Below, piece by piece: positions 1-6,132 of a stretch of 7,432 nt of DNA. The position numbers were made by a program, and so were the translations under genes. The stretch covers positions 1 to 7,432 of the forward strand of contig CALEOQ010000087.1 in assembly GCA_937910255.1 (NCBI GenBank), written 5' to 3'. Source of the stretch: an uncultured Caulobacteraceae bacterium (GTDB taxonomy: Bacteria > Pseudomonadota > Alphaproteobacteria > Caulobacterales > Caulobacteraceae). Every line of letters starts with the position of its first letter. The stretch's first letter is position 1. The notes beneath the pieces are model-generated. The model was not told where the DNA came from and ran no database searches. It was given only the letters and a program-made list of their open reading frames with translations.

Positions 1-2
1 TG

Positions 3-152
3 CGTCACCTGCTGGGCTTCATAGGCCTGACGGACGTCACCTTCGTCCATGCCGAGAAGATCGGCTTTGGGCCAGAGGCGCGGGCTGCGGCCATCGAAGG
101 CGCCGAGGCCAGGCTGGCCGAGGTCCTCGGCAAGGGTCTGGTCGCGGCCTGA
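3..152 (+). CDS. azoR: FMN-dependent NADH-azoreductase, C-terminal fragment
   Basis: This is the last 49 codons of a gene whose start lies left of the window. The fragment reads RHLLGFIGLTDVTFVHAEKI and continues with GFGPEARAAA. That matches the C-terminus of the AzoR flavodoxin-fold family, which typically ends with LGFIGxTDVxFVxAE followed by xGPE and an Ala-rich helix. AzoR enzymes are cytoplasmic FMN homodimers that reduce quinones and azo compounds with NADH, and are usually linked to protection against electrophile or thiol stress. The catalytic and FMN-binding parts are outside the window, so activity cannot be judged. The TGA at 150-152 is 43 bp from the stop of the convergent amidohydrolase gene. 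A small CGGCC-TGA-GGCCG inverted repeat covers the stop codon, but no convincing terminator is visible between the two genes. Confidence 0.85.
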   Translation, partial: RHLLGFIGLTDVTFVHAEKIGFGPEARAAAIEGAEARLAEVLGKGLVAA

Positions 153-195
153 GGCCGGTGAACGGGGCGGCCAGGCTCAGCGCCGGCCGCTCCGC

Positions 196-1239
196 TCAGA
201 TCTCCAGCCGGTAGGTGCGGCGCGCGGTGTCGTGGAACAGGGCGGCTTTCTCGTCGGCCGAGGCGCCGGTGGTCAGCCGCTTGAACGCGTTCCAGAGGGT
301 GGCGTAGTCGCAGGTCCCCGCATCCACCGGGAAGTTGCTCTCGAACATGCAGCGTCCGGCGCCGAAGGCCGCGATGGCGGTCTCCACATAGGCTCGCCAT
401 TCCTGCGCCAGAACCGCCGATGTCGCCGGCGGTTCGGCCATGAAGCTTGGAAAGCCGAGGAACGGCATGGCCAGCCCGCCAATCTTGCAGACCACATTGG
501 GGCGCTCGGCCAGGGCGTAGATGTTGTCGCGCCACGCGTCGAACCGCGCCTCGCGCTGGCCGGCATAGGCGCCGATCCCCAGCGGCGTCCCCACATGGTC
601 CAGGACGATGGTCGTCTCGGGGAAGGCGCTCGCCAGATCGATCAGGTCCGGGAGCTGCGGCTCCAGCAGCCAGGCGTCGAAGGACAGGCCGTGGGCGGCG
701 AGATGGGCGAAGCCGGTCCGGAAGGCTGTGTTGCTATAGAGCCCGGCCGGCATGCCGCCCAGGGGGCCTAGCACCGCCGGGTCTGGATCGTGGCGCGCGC
801 TCTGGCGGATGCCGCGGAAGCGCCCGCCGCCGGCCGCCAGATGCGCCTCCAACACCGGGGCGACGGCGTCTCCCAGGGTCAGGTCGGCATGGCCGACGAT
901 GCCGGCGCAGGCGCGGGCCTCGCCATAGAGGCCGCTGGCGCTCATGGCCGCCACGCCGTTGACGAACTCCGTCTCGCCCACCGGCGCCAGGGCCACGGGC
1001 GCCCCGGCCCGGTACATGGCGCCGCATTCCACGAAGACCGTCGCCCGCACATTGTGGCCGGCGCCGAGGTCGGCCAGCAGCTGATCAAGCAGGTAGTGCG
1101 GCGAGCGGCGGAGCAGGGCCTCGAAGCCATGACGCGGCGGCGGGGCGTCAGCGCCGAACCGGCCCCGCATGTCCCACAGGTGGTGGTGGGGATCGATGAT
1201 CGGCAGGTCGGGTTCGAGAATAGTCTCGGTGGTCAACAC
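196..1239 (-). CDS. Amidohydrolase family protein (COG3618, TIM-barrel metal-dependent hydrolase)
   Basis: A predicted cytoplasmic hydrolase of 347 residues in the Amidohydro_2 group, which includes lactonases such as those acting on fuconolactone or 2-pyrone-4,6-dicarboxylate. The N-terminus carries the strand-1 metal motif DPHHHLWD (residues 16-23; H18 and H20 are the likely ligands). Other family landmarks are VFVEC (68-72), FRGIRQSA (141-148), VLDHVGTP with H215 (212-219), and CMFESNFPVD (297-306). In that last motif the usual GSDWP-type aspartate is Asn302, a variation that weakens any assumption of a standard metal site. Substrate is unknown. The start is the GTG at 1239-1237, with TTG next to it as an alternative, because AAGGAGGAG lies just upstream. 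An in-frame ATG at 1320 would add 27 residues unlike the family and ignore this ribosome site. The gene is divergent from the histidine kinase gene and convergent with azoR. Confidence 0.88.
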   Translation of the reverse strand: MLTTETILEPDLPIIDPHHHLWDMRGRFGADAPPPRHGFEALLRRSPHYLLDQLLADLGAGHNVRATVFVECGAMYRAGAPVALAPVGETEFVNGVAAMSASGLYGEARACAGIVGHADLTLGDAVAPVLEAHLAAGGGRFRGIRQSARHDPDPAVLGPLGGMPAGLYSNTAFRTGFAHLAAHGLSFDAWLLEPQLPDLIDLASAFPETTIVLDHVGTPLGIGAYAGQREARFDAWRDNIYALAERPNVVCKIGGLAMPFLGFPSFMAEPPATSAVLAQEWRAYVETAIAAFGAGRCMFESNFPVDAGTCDYATLWNAFKRLTTGASADEKAALFHDTARRTYRLEI

Positions 1240-1243
1240 GGGT

Positions 1244-1252
1244 CTCCTCCTT
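1244..1252 (-). promoter_or_regulatory. Ribosome binding site fixing the amidohydrolase start
   Basis: On the minus strand the sequence is AAGGAGGAG, then ACCC, then GTG TTG. The GGAGG core is 6 bases from GTG and 9 from TTG. It decides in favour of the 347-residue product over a longer ATG-initiated reading at 1320. Confidence 0.75.
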
Positions 1253-1280
1253 GCGGCGCTAACGCAACGGCCTGGTTCGG

Positions 1281-1316
1281 TACAATTCAACTTAGGGGAC
1301 GTGTTTCCTAAGGAAA
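1281..1316 (+). promoter_or_regulatory. Divergent intergenic control region: TACAAT box and overlapping inverted repeats
   Basis: TACAAT at 1281-1286 resembles a -10 hexamer for the rightward kinase gene, but no good -35 is seen at the right distance. Downstream are two overlapping inverted repeats. CTTAGG (1291-1296) pairs with CCTAAG (1307-1312) across 10 bases. TTTCCT (1304-1309) and AGGAAA (1311-1316) form a perfect 6-bp palindrome around one central base. They could be an operator shared by the divergent genes, or a leader hairpin in the kinase transcript. The repeats are direct observation; the function is a guess. Confidence 0.3.
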
Positions 1317-1375
1317 TCAATTCGTAGGCATTGGTGTGTCATTGTCTGGTGTTCCGCCAGACGCCGAGGCTCACC

Positions 1376-3217
1376 TTGCTCAAGCTCACGGCCCGCAAAC
1401 CGGCCGAAATCACAGTTTCCCCTGAGGTCCTGGCCCAGTCCCAGACACCGGTGCTGCGCACCTATGTGCTGGCGGCGGCAGTCTATTATGCCCTGGTCAG
1501 CGTTTCGCATCCGTTCTTCGAGACCGGCCGCGTCGCTGTGTTCCTGACAGGGCTCTCCGGGGTCGCCACGATTATGGGCCTGCTGGCCTGGCGCTGGCTG
1601 AAGCAGCCGCAGAGCCTGTTGCGCCTCGAGGCGGCGGCCCTGCTGATGAACGCCCTCTTCATGGCCAATGTGGTCGCCTATCTGAGCGTCCACTTCGAAC
1701 CCCTGAAGCTGATCTATTTCGTGCTGATGGCCCTGGTGTTCGCCATCGCTGCGCCCACCCGCCGGGTCGCCTATGTCAGCACCCTCGCGGCCTTTGTCGG
1801 CATGGTGCTCATGGCCCGCGACGCGCCCGGCAACCTGATCGGCCATTACGCCTATGTGGGGGTGGCTGGTGTGTTCGCCGCCCTGGGCATGTCGAGCCTG
1901 ATGCGCGGCGCGGTGCTGCGCGAGATCCGCGCCCGGCTGGCCACCGACGAGCTCAATGTCGCCCTGCGCCATGAGCTGGCCCGCAACCAGGCCCTGACCC
2001 GCGAGGCTCAGGACCTGGCGGTCGCCGCCCGCGCCGCTGACCGGACCAAGAGCGAGTTTCTCGCCACCATGAGCCATGAGATCCGCACCCCCCTGAACGG
2101 CGTGCTGGGCATGGTCCAGGTCATGGCGCTGGATGATCTGCCCGCCCTCCAGCGCGAGCGCCTTGGGGTGGTGCAGGACTCCGCCTCAAACCTGCTGGAT
2201 ATCCTCAACGCCGTGCTCGATATCGCCCGGATCGAAGCGGGCGAGATGACCATCACCGCCGTCGAGTTCGACCTCGACCGTCTCGTAAGCCCCCTGGGCG
2301 CCCTCTATGGACAGATCGCCGCCGAGCGCGGCCTCACCTTCGCCTTCGAGCTCGCGCCAGAGGCCTGCGGGGTGAGGCTGGGGGATGAGGTGAGGCTGCG
2401 CCAGGTGATCAGCAACCTGATCTCCAACGCCCTGAAGTTCACCGAGACGGGTTCGATATCGGTGCGCATTGGCGGCGACGCCACGAACCTCACCTGCGAA
2501 GTCGCCGACACCGGCATCGGCATCCCCCTCGACCATCAGGACACGATCTTCGACAAGTTCGTCCAGGCCGACGCGTCCAATACCCGCCGCAGCGGCGGAA
2601 CGGGCCTTGGCCTGGCCATCTGCCGCGACCTGGTGGCGTTGATGGGCGGCAAGATCGGCTTCACCAGTCAGCCGGGCCTGGGCACCACCTTTAGGCTCAC
2701 CCTGCCGATGGCCCGCATCGCGCCCGCCATCGCCCCGGACTCCGCGGTGGCGGAGCCGTCGGCGGTGACGCCGCCCGGCGAAGGCGTCCGGGGCCGCCGA
2801 ATCCTGATCGTCGACGACAACGGCGCCAACCGCATGGTGCTGAAGACCCTTCTTGAGAGCCAGGGCCTGGTCTGCGGCCAGGCGGCGGACGGCCATGAGG
2901 CGATCTCGGCCTGGGGTGACGGCGGCTGGGATCTCATCCTGATGGATATCCACATGCCCCTCATGGACGGCATGGATGCGACGGAGGTCATTCGCACAGC
3001 CGAGCTGGAGGCCGGCCGCCCGCGGATCCCCATCCTGGCCCTGACGGCCAGCGTCATGACCCATGAGACCCAGCGCTATCTGGGGATCGGCATGGATGGC
3101 GTCGCCGCGAAGCCGGTTCAGCTTGGGCCGCTGATGCGGCAGATCGAACAGGCTCTGGATGCGGCGAAAACCGCTGCCGCAGCCCGTTCCGCCGAGGTTT
3201 CGCGCAGAGCCGGATAG
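1376..3217 (+). CDS. Membrane-bound hybrid sensor histidine kinase with C-terminal receiver domain
   Basis: A sensor kinase of about 613 residues. After a short N-terminus there are about six hydrophobic segments (roughly residues 27-175) with short loops, so sensing is probably within the membrane. A linker follows, then HisKA with FLATMSHEIRTPLNGVLGM and phosphoacceptor His234. The HATPase_c domain is complete: N-box SNALKFT with Asn351, G1 DTGIGIP with Asp378, and G2 GGTGLGLAI from residue 407. The C-terminal receiver (about 474-600) has the acidic pair Asp480/Asp481, phosphoacceptor Asp524 in LMDIHMP, and Lys579. No output domain follows, so phosphoryl groups probably pass to a phosphotransferase or another regulator, or the receiver gates the kinase. 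The start is uncertain. The frame is open from TTG 1331, but TTG 1376 is preferred because GAGG lies 6 bases upstream. katE begins 97 bp downstream with only a weak 5-bp stem between them, so co-transcription is possible. The signal sensed is unknown. Confidence 0.9.
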   Translation: MLKLTARKPAEITVSPEVLAQSQTPVLRTYVLAAAVYYALVSVSHPFFETGRVAVFLTGLSGVATIMGLLAWRWLKQPQSLLRLEAAALLMNALFMANVVAYLSVHFEPLKLIYFVLMALVFAIAAPTRRVAYVSTLAAFVGMVLMARDAPGNLIGHYAYVGVAGVFAALGMSSLMRGAVLREIRARLATDELNVALRHELARNQALTREAQDLAVAARAADRTKSEFLATMSHEIRTPLNGVLGMVQVMALDDLPALQRERLGVVQDSASNLLDILNAVLDIARIEAGEMTITAVEFDLDRLVSPLGALYGQIAAERGLTFAFELAPEACGVRLGDEVRLRQVISNLISNALKFTETGSISVRIGGDATNLTCEVADTGIGIPLDHQDTIFDKFVQADASNTRRSGGTGLGLAICRDLVALMGGKIGFTSQPGLGTTFRLTLPMARIAPAIAPDSAVAEPSAVTPPGEGVRGRRILIVDDNGANRMVLKTLLESQGLVCGQAADGHEAISAWGDGGWDLILMDIHMPLMDGMDATEVIRTAELEAGRPRIPILALTASVMTHETQRYLGIGMDGVAAKPVQLGPLMRQIEQALDAAKTAAAARSAEVSRRAG

Positions 3218-3314
3218 GCCCGTCGGATCGGGTCCGATTCTGCAGGCCATCTTTCGATGAACTCTTCTCTGGTCTCGCGCGCTTCAGCGGCGGCTCCAGA
3301 GGAGGACTCACGCC

Positions 3315-5417
3315 ATGGCCGACGACATCTACGGGAAACGCAACCCTGGCGCGGGGGGAGAGACCCATCAGACCGCCTCTGGCGACACCCCGGTTCTCAC
3401 CACCCAGCAAGGCACGCCGGTCGCCGATGACCAGAACAGTCTGAAGGTCGGCGCCCGTGGTCCGACGCTGCTGGACGACTTCCATCTGCGCGAGAAGCTC
3501 TTCCACTTCGACCACGAGCGGATCCCCGAGCGGGTCGTCCACGCCCGCGGCTTCGGGGTGCACGGCTATTTCGAGGCCACCGAGTCCCTGACAGACCTGA
3601 CCAGGGCCGATCCCTTCCAGAAGGCGGGGCAGCGCACGCCGGTGTTCGTGCGGTTCTCCACCGTGGCCGGCGCCAAGGGCTCGCCGGACCTGCCCCGCGA
3701 CGTGCGGGGCTTTGCGGTGAAGTTCTACACCCAGGAAGGCAACTGGGACCTGGTGGGCAACAACATCCCGGTCTTCTTCATCCAGGACGCCATCAAGTTC
3801 CCCGACCTGATCCATGCGGCCAAGCCGGCCCCGGACCGCGGCTTCCCGCAGGCCCAGACGGCGCACGACAACTTCTGGGACTTCATCACCCTGAGCCCAG
3901 AGTCCATGCACATGATCATGTGGGCCATGTCCGACCGGGCTATCCCGCGGTCTCTGCGGTTCATGGAAGGCTTCGGCGTCCACACCTTCCGGTTCATCAA
4001 CGCCGAGGGGAAGTCGAGTTTCGTGAAGTTCCACTGGAAGCCCAAGCTTGGCCTTCAGTCGGTGCTGTGGAACGAGGCGCTGAAGATCAACGGTGCCGAT
4101 CCGGATTTCCATCGCCGCGACCTGTGGGACGCCGTCGACAGCGGCCAGCCGCCCGAGTGGGAGCTGGGTGTCCAGGTCTTCGACGAGGCCTTCGCCGACG
4201 AGTTCGAGTTCGACATCCTCGATCCCACCAAGATCATTCCCGAGGAGCGGGTCCCGGTGCGGATTATCGGCCGCATGGTGCTGGACAACAACGTCCAGAA
4301 CTTCTTCGCCGAAACCGAGCAGGTGGCCTTCTGCACCCAGAACGTAGTGCCCGGCATCGGCTTCACCAATGACCCCCTGCTGCAGGGGCGCAACTTCTCC
4401 TATCTCGACACCCAGCTGAAGCGCCTGGGCGGGCCTAACTTCACCCATATCCCGGTGAATGCGCCGCGCTGCCCGGTGCACAACTTCCAGCAGGACGGCC
4501 ACATGGCCATGCGCAATCCCGTCGGCCGGGCCAATTACGAGCCCAACAGCTGGGGCGAGCAGGGCGGTCCGCGCGAGAGCCCGGAGCGGGGCTATCCGCA
4601 CGCCGCCGTGGCGGAGTCCGGCGAGACCCGCCAGATCCGCGCCGAGACCTTCGCCGATCACTACAGCCAGGCCCGGCAGTTCTTCATCAGCCAGACGCCC
4701 ACCGAACAGAAGCACATGGGCGACGCCCTCGTGTTCGAACTCAGCAAGTGCGACCGTCTCGACATCCGCGAGCGCATGGTCGGCCATCTGCGCAATATCG
4801 ATGAGGGCCTGGCCAAGACCGTCGCCACGGGCTTGGGTCTTGCCAAGATGCCTGCGGCGTTGAAGCCGGCCCGCCCGGTGATCGCCGATCTGCCGGCCTC
4901 CGACGCGCTCAGCATCCTCAAGCGGCCGCTGCCGAAGTTCGAGGGCCGCAAGTTCGGTCTGCTCATGAGCGACGGCGCCGATGCGGGACTGTTCAAGGCC
5001 CTGACCGACGCCATCAAGGCCGAGGGCGCCATCTTCGAGGTGATCGCCCCCCATATCGGCGGCGTGAAGCTGAGCGACGGGGCCATGCTGCCGGCCGACC
5101 AGAAGATCGATGGCGGACCTTCTGTGCTCTATGACGCGGTCGCCGTCCTGGTGTCGGAGGAGGGTGCGGCCCTGTTGGCCAAGGACAAGACGGCCAAGGA
5201 CTTCGTCAACGACGCCTTCGCGCACTGCAAGTTCATCGCCCACACCGACGCCGCTGCGATGCTGTTCGAAAAGGCCGGCGTCGCCGAGGACATGGACGAG
5301 GGCTTCATCGCCCTCACCGGACCCAAGGACGCCAAGGCCTTTGTCGAGGGGTGCCGCAAGGTTCGCCTCTGGAGCCGGGAAATGAAGGTCGATCTGGACG
5401 CCGCAGCGCTGGAATAG
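3315..5417 (+). CDS. katE: Large-subunit monofunctional heme catalase (HPII type, clade 2)
   Basis: A 700-residue catalase that disproportionates hydrogen peroxide to water and oxygen; the family is cytoplasmic, tetrameric and heme-containing. Key residues are visible: distal His76 in RVVHARGFG, Asn149 in LVGNNIP, and axial heme ligand Tyr363 in RNFSYLDTQ. GGPNFTHIPVNAP and CPVHNFQQDG complete the core, followed by the catalase-related helical domain (about 430-495). From about residue 544 (GRKFGLLMSDG) to the end is the DJ-1/PfpI-like domain that marks large-subunit catalases. Its elbow reads VSEEG (613-617) with no nucleophilic cysteine, consistent with a structural role. The N-terminus is about 50 residues shorter than in E. 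coli HPII. At the position aligned with HPII His392, which cross-links to the heme tyrosine, this protein has Cys340. The ATG follows GGAGG (3301-3305) by 9 bases. A strong hairpin lies 29 bp past the stop. Confidence 0.97.
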   Translation: MADDIYGKRNPGAGGETHQTASGDTPVLTTQQGTPVADDQNSLKVGARGPTLLDDFHLREKLFHFDHERIPERVVHARGFGVHGYFEATESLTDLTRADPFQKAGQRTPVFVRFSTVAGAKGSPDLPRDVRGFAVKFYTQEGNWDLVGNNIPVFFIQDAIKFPDLIHAAKPAPDRGFPQAQTAHDNFWDFITLSPESMHMIMWAMSDRAIPRSLRFMEGFGVHTFRFINAEGKSSFVKFHWKPKLGLQSVLWNEALKINGADPDFHRRDLWDAVDSGQPPEWELGVQVFDEAFADEFEFDILDPTKIIPEERVPVRIIGRMVLDNNVQNFFAETEQVAFCTQNVVPGIGFTNDPLLQGRNFSYLDTQLKRLGGPNFTHIPVNAPRCPVHNFQQDGHMAMRNPVGRANYEPNSWGEQGGPRESPERGYPHAAVAESGETRQIRAETFADHYSQARQFFISQTPTEQKHMGDALVFELSKCDRLDIRERMVGHLRNIDEGLAKTVATGLGLAKMPAALKPARPVIADLPASDALSILKRPLPKFEGRKFGLLMSDGADAGLFKALTDAIKAEGAIFEVIAPHIGGVKLSDGAMLPADQKIDGGPSVLYDAVAVLVSEEGAALLAKDKTAKDFVNDAFAHCKFIAHTDAAAMLFEKAGVAEDMDEGFIALTGPKDAKAFVEGCRKVRLWSREMKVDLDAAALE

Positions 5418-5446
5418 GCCTCGGCCCGATCACCGACGCCTGAGGC

Positions 5447-5483
5447 CCCGCGTCGCCGCCGCATCCCACGGCGGCGACGCGGG
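5447..5483 (+). terminator. Perfect 15-bp stem hairpin downstream of katE
   Basis: CCCGCGTCGCCGCCG (5447-5461) and its exact reverse complement (5469-5483) enclose the 7-base loop CATCCCA. Its place 29 bp after the katE stop suits a terminator or a transcript-stabilising 3' structure. It lacks a U tract (AGCCCGGCC follows), so it may need Rho or act only as a stabiliser. Confidence 0.55.
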
Positions 5484-5500
5484 AGCCCGGCCGCCCCCTT

Positions 5501-5519
5501 CACGGGGCCGTGATATTTT
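5501..5519 (+). other. Small inverted repeat with T-rich flank
   Basis: CACGG (5501-5505) and CCGTG (5508-5512) form a 5-bp stem followed by ATATTTT, one of the few AT-rich patches between katE and the DUF4168 gene. It may complete termination after the stronger hairpin upstream, or belong to a promoter region. A nested GTGA/TCAC pair (5510-5522) is also present. Support is weak. Confidence 0.25.
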
Positions 5520-5531
5520 CACCTCAGCCCC

Positions 5532-5557
5532 GCAACCTTCCGCGAGGTTCACCGGTT
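5532..5557 (+). promoter_or_regulatory. Possible EcfG-type general stress promoter
   Basis: GCAAC (5532-5536), 17 bases, then GGTT (5554-5557) resembles the alphaproteobacterial EcfG/SigT consensus GGAAC-N16/17-CGTT with one mismatch in each half. It ends 35 bp before the DUF4168 start codon, a sensible distance. The spacer also holds most of an AACCT/AGGTT inverted repeat (5534-5549). A stress-sigma promoter fits the gene type but is not proven by the sequence. Confidence 0.3.
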
Positions 5558-5592
5558 TGTGATGTGAGTGGGCAGAACAGGAGACCACTGAC

Positions 5593-6060
5593 ATGACCCT
5601 CAAGACACAGTTTTTCGCCGCCGGCGCCGCGCTCGCCCTGATGACCGCCCCGGCCGCCTTCGCCCAGGACGCCGGCGTCGGTGCGACCATGTCGGGCGAC
5701 GCCGCAGCCTCCGCGACGACGGCCGCGCCCGCCGCCGGCGCCTTCACCGACACCCAGGTCGAGGGCTTCGCCGAGGCGATGGCCGACGTGCAGTCGCTGA
5801 ATGAAGAGTTCGGCCCCAGGGTCACCGCCGAGACCGACGCGACGGCCCAGGCGACCCTGCAGCAGGAAATGAACGCCCGGATGACCGCCGCGGTCGAAGA
5901 GTCCGGGCTGACGGCTCAGGAATACAACCAGATCGCCGCGGCCGCTCAAACCGATTCGGAACTTCGCGCCCGGATCGGCCAGGCCATGCAGGCCGACGCC
6001 GGCGCCTCCGCCGACGCCTCGGCCGAGGTGGAGGCCACCGAAAGCGATCCGGAGATGTAA
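5593..6060 (+). CDS. Secreted or periplasmic DUF4168 domain protein
   Basis: A 155-residue exported protein of unknown function. The first 24 residues form a typical signal peptide: a lysine, a hydrophobic core (FFAAGAALALMTAPAAFA), and an AFA cleavage site before Gln25. An Ala/Thr-rich low-complexity stretch (about 26-50) leads to a DUF4168-like domain at about 51-130. That domain starts with FTDTQVEGFAEAMADVQSLN, includes a helical QQEMNARMTAAVEESGL, and has the signature LTAQEYNQIAAAAQTDSELRARI. The tail is short, acidic and Ala-rich, ending ESDPEM. No enzymatic motif or membrane anchor beyond the signal is seen. The ATG at 5593 has AGGAG nine bases upstream (5579-5583). It appears to be a single-gene unit, with a hairpin before it and a strong terminator after it. 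A stress-related role is inference from the possible EcfG promoter and the katE neighbour. Confidence 0.85.
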   Translation: MTLKTQFFAAGAALALMTAPAAFAQDAGVGATMSGDAAASATTAAPAAGAFTDTQVEGFAEAMADVQSLNEEFGPRVTAETDATAQATLQQEMNARMTAAVEESGLTAQEYNQIAAAAQTDSELRARIGQAMQADAGASADASAEVEATESDPEM

Positions 6061-6081
6061 TCGTCTGATCCGGTCAGACGA
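6061..6081 (+). terminator. Hairpin directly after the DUF4168 stop codon
   Basis: TCGTCTGA (6061-6068) and TCAGACGA (6074-6081) form a perfect 8-bp stem with loop TCCGG, starting at the base after the TAA. With no T-run of its own, it is probably an accessory 3' structure in front of the main terminator. Confidence 0.5.
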
Positions 6082-6084
6082 CAG

Positions 6085-6117
6085 AAGGGCGCGGTCCATC
6101 GGGATCGCGCCCTTTTT
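6085..6117 (+). terminator. Rho-independent terminator of the DUF4168 gene
   Basis: GGGCGCGGTCC (6087-6097) pairs with GGATCGCGCCC (6102-6112), 11 bp with one G-U pair, around loop ATCG. Flanking AA/TT extends the stem, and TTTTT (6113-6117) follows. This is the best intrinsic terminator in the window. It lies between convergent genes; read leftward the U tract would be only UUCU, so leftward termination is less certain. Confidence 0.85.
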
Positions 6118-6132
6118 CGTGGGGCGACGGGC

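Noticed and set aside
167..190. GCGGCC/GGCCGC inverted repeat between azoR and the amidohydrolase
   Set aside because: Short stem, 12-base loop and no T-run on either strand. Such repeats arise easily in GC-rich DNA.
49..771. Plus-strand frame of 240 codons over azoR and the amidohydrolase
   Set aside because: Composition is typical of an antisense shadow. Both overlapped genes have recognisable motifs in other frames.
1240..1320. 27-residue N-terminal extension of the amidohydrolase to ATG 1320
   Set aside because: The strong AAGGAGGAG at 1252-1244 would lie inside the coding region, and the extension has no family-like sequence. GTG 1239 is the better start.
1331..1375. 15-residue extension of the histidine kinase to TTG 1331
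   Set aside because: The only purine-rich stretch (AAGGAAA, 1310-1316) is 14 bases away, while TTG 1376 has GAGG at 6 bases. It is not excluded, only less likely.
3223..3237. TCGGA-TCGGG-TCCGA hairpin after the kinase stop codon
   Set aside because: A five-bp stem without a T-run is too weak to call a terminator in DNA of this GC content.
3054..5243. A very long open frame (729 codons) antisense to katE
   Set aside because: Its product is a low-complexity Gly/Arg/His/Glu-rich shadow with no family resemblance. katE in the opposite strand is unambiguous, and long antisense frames are expected in GC-rich codon usage.
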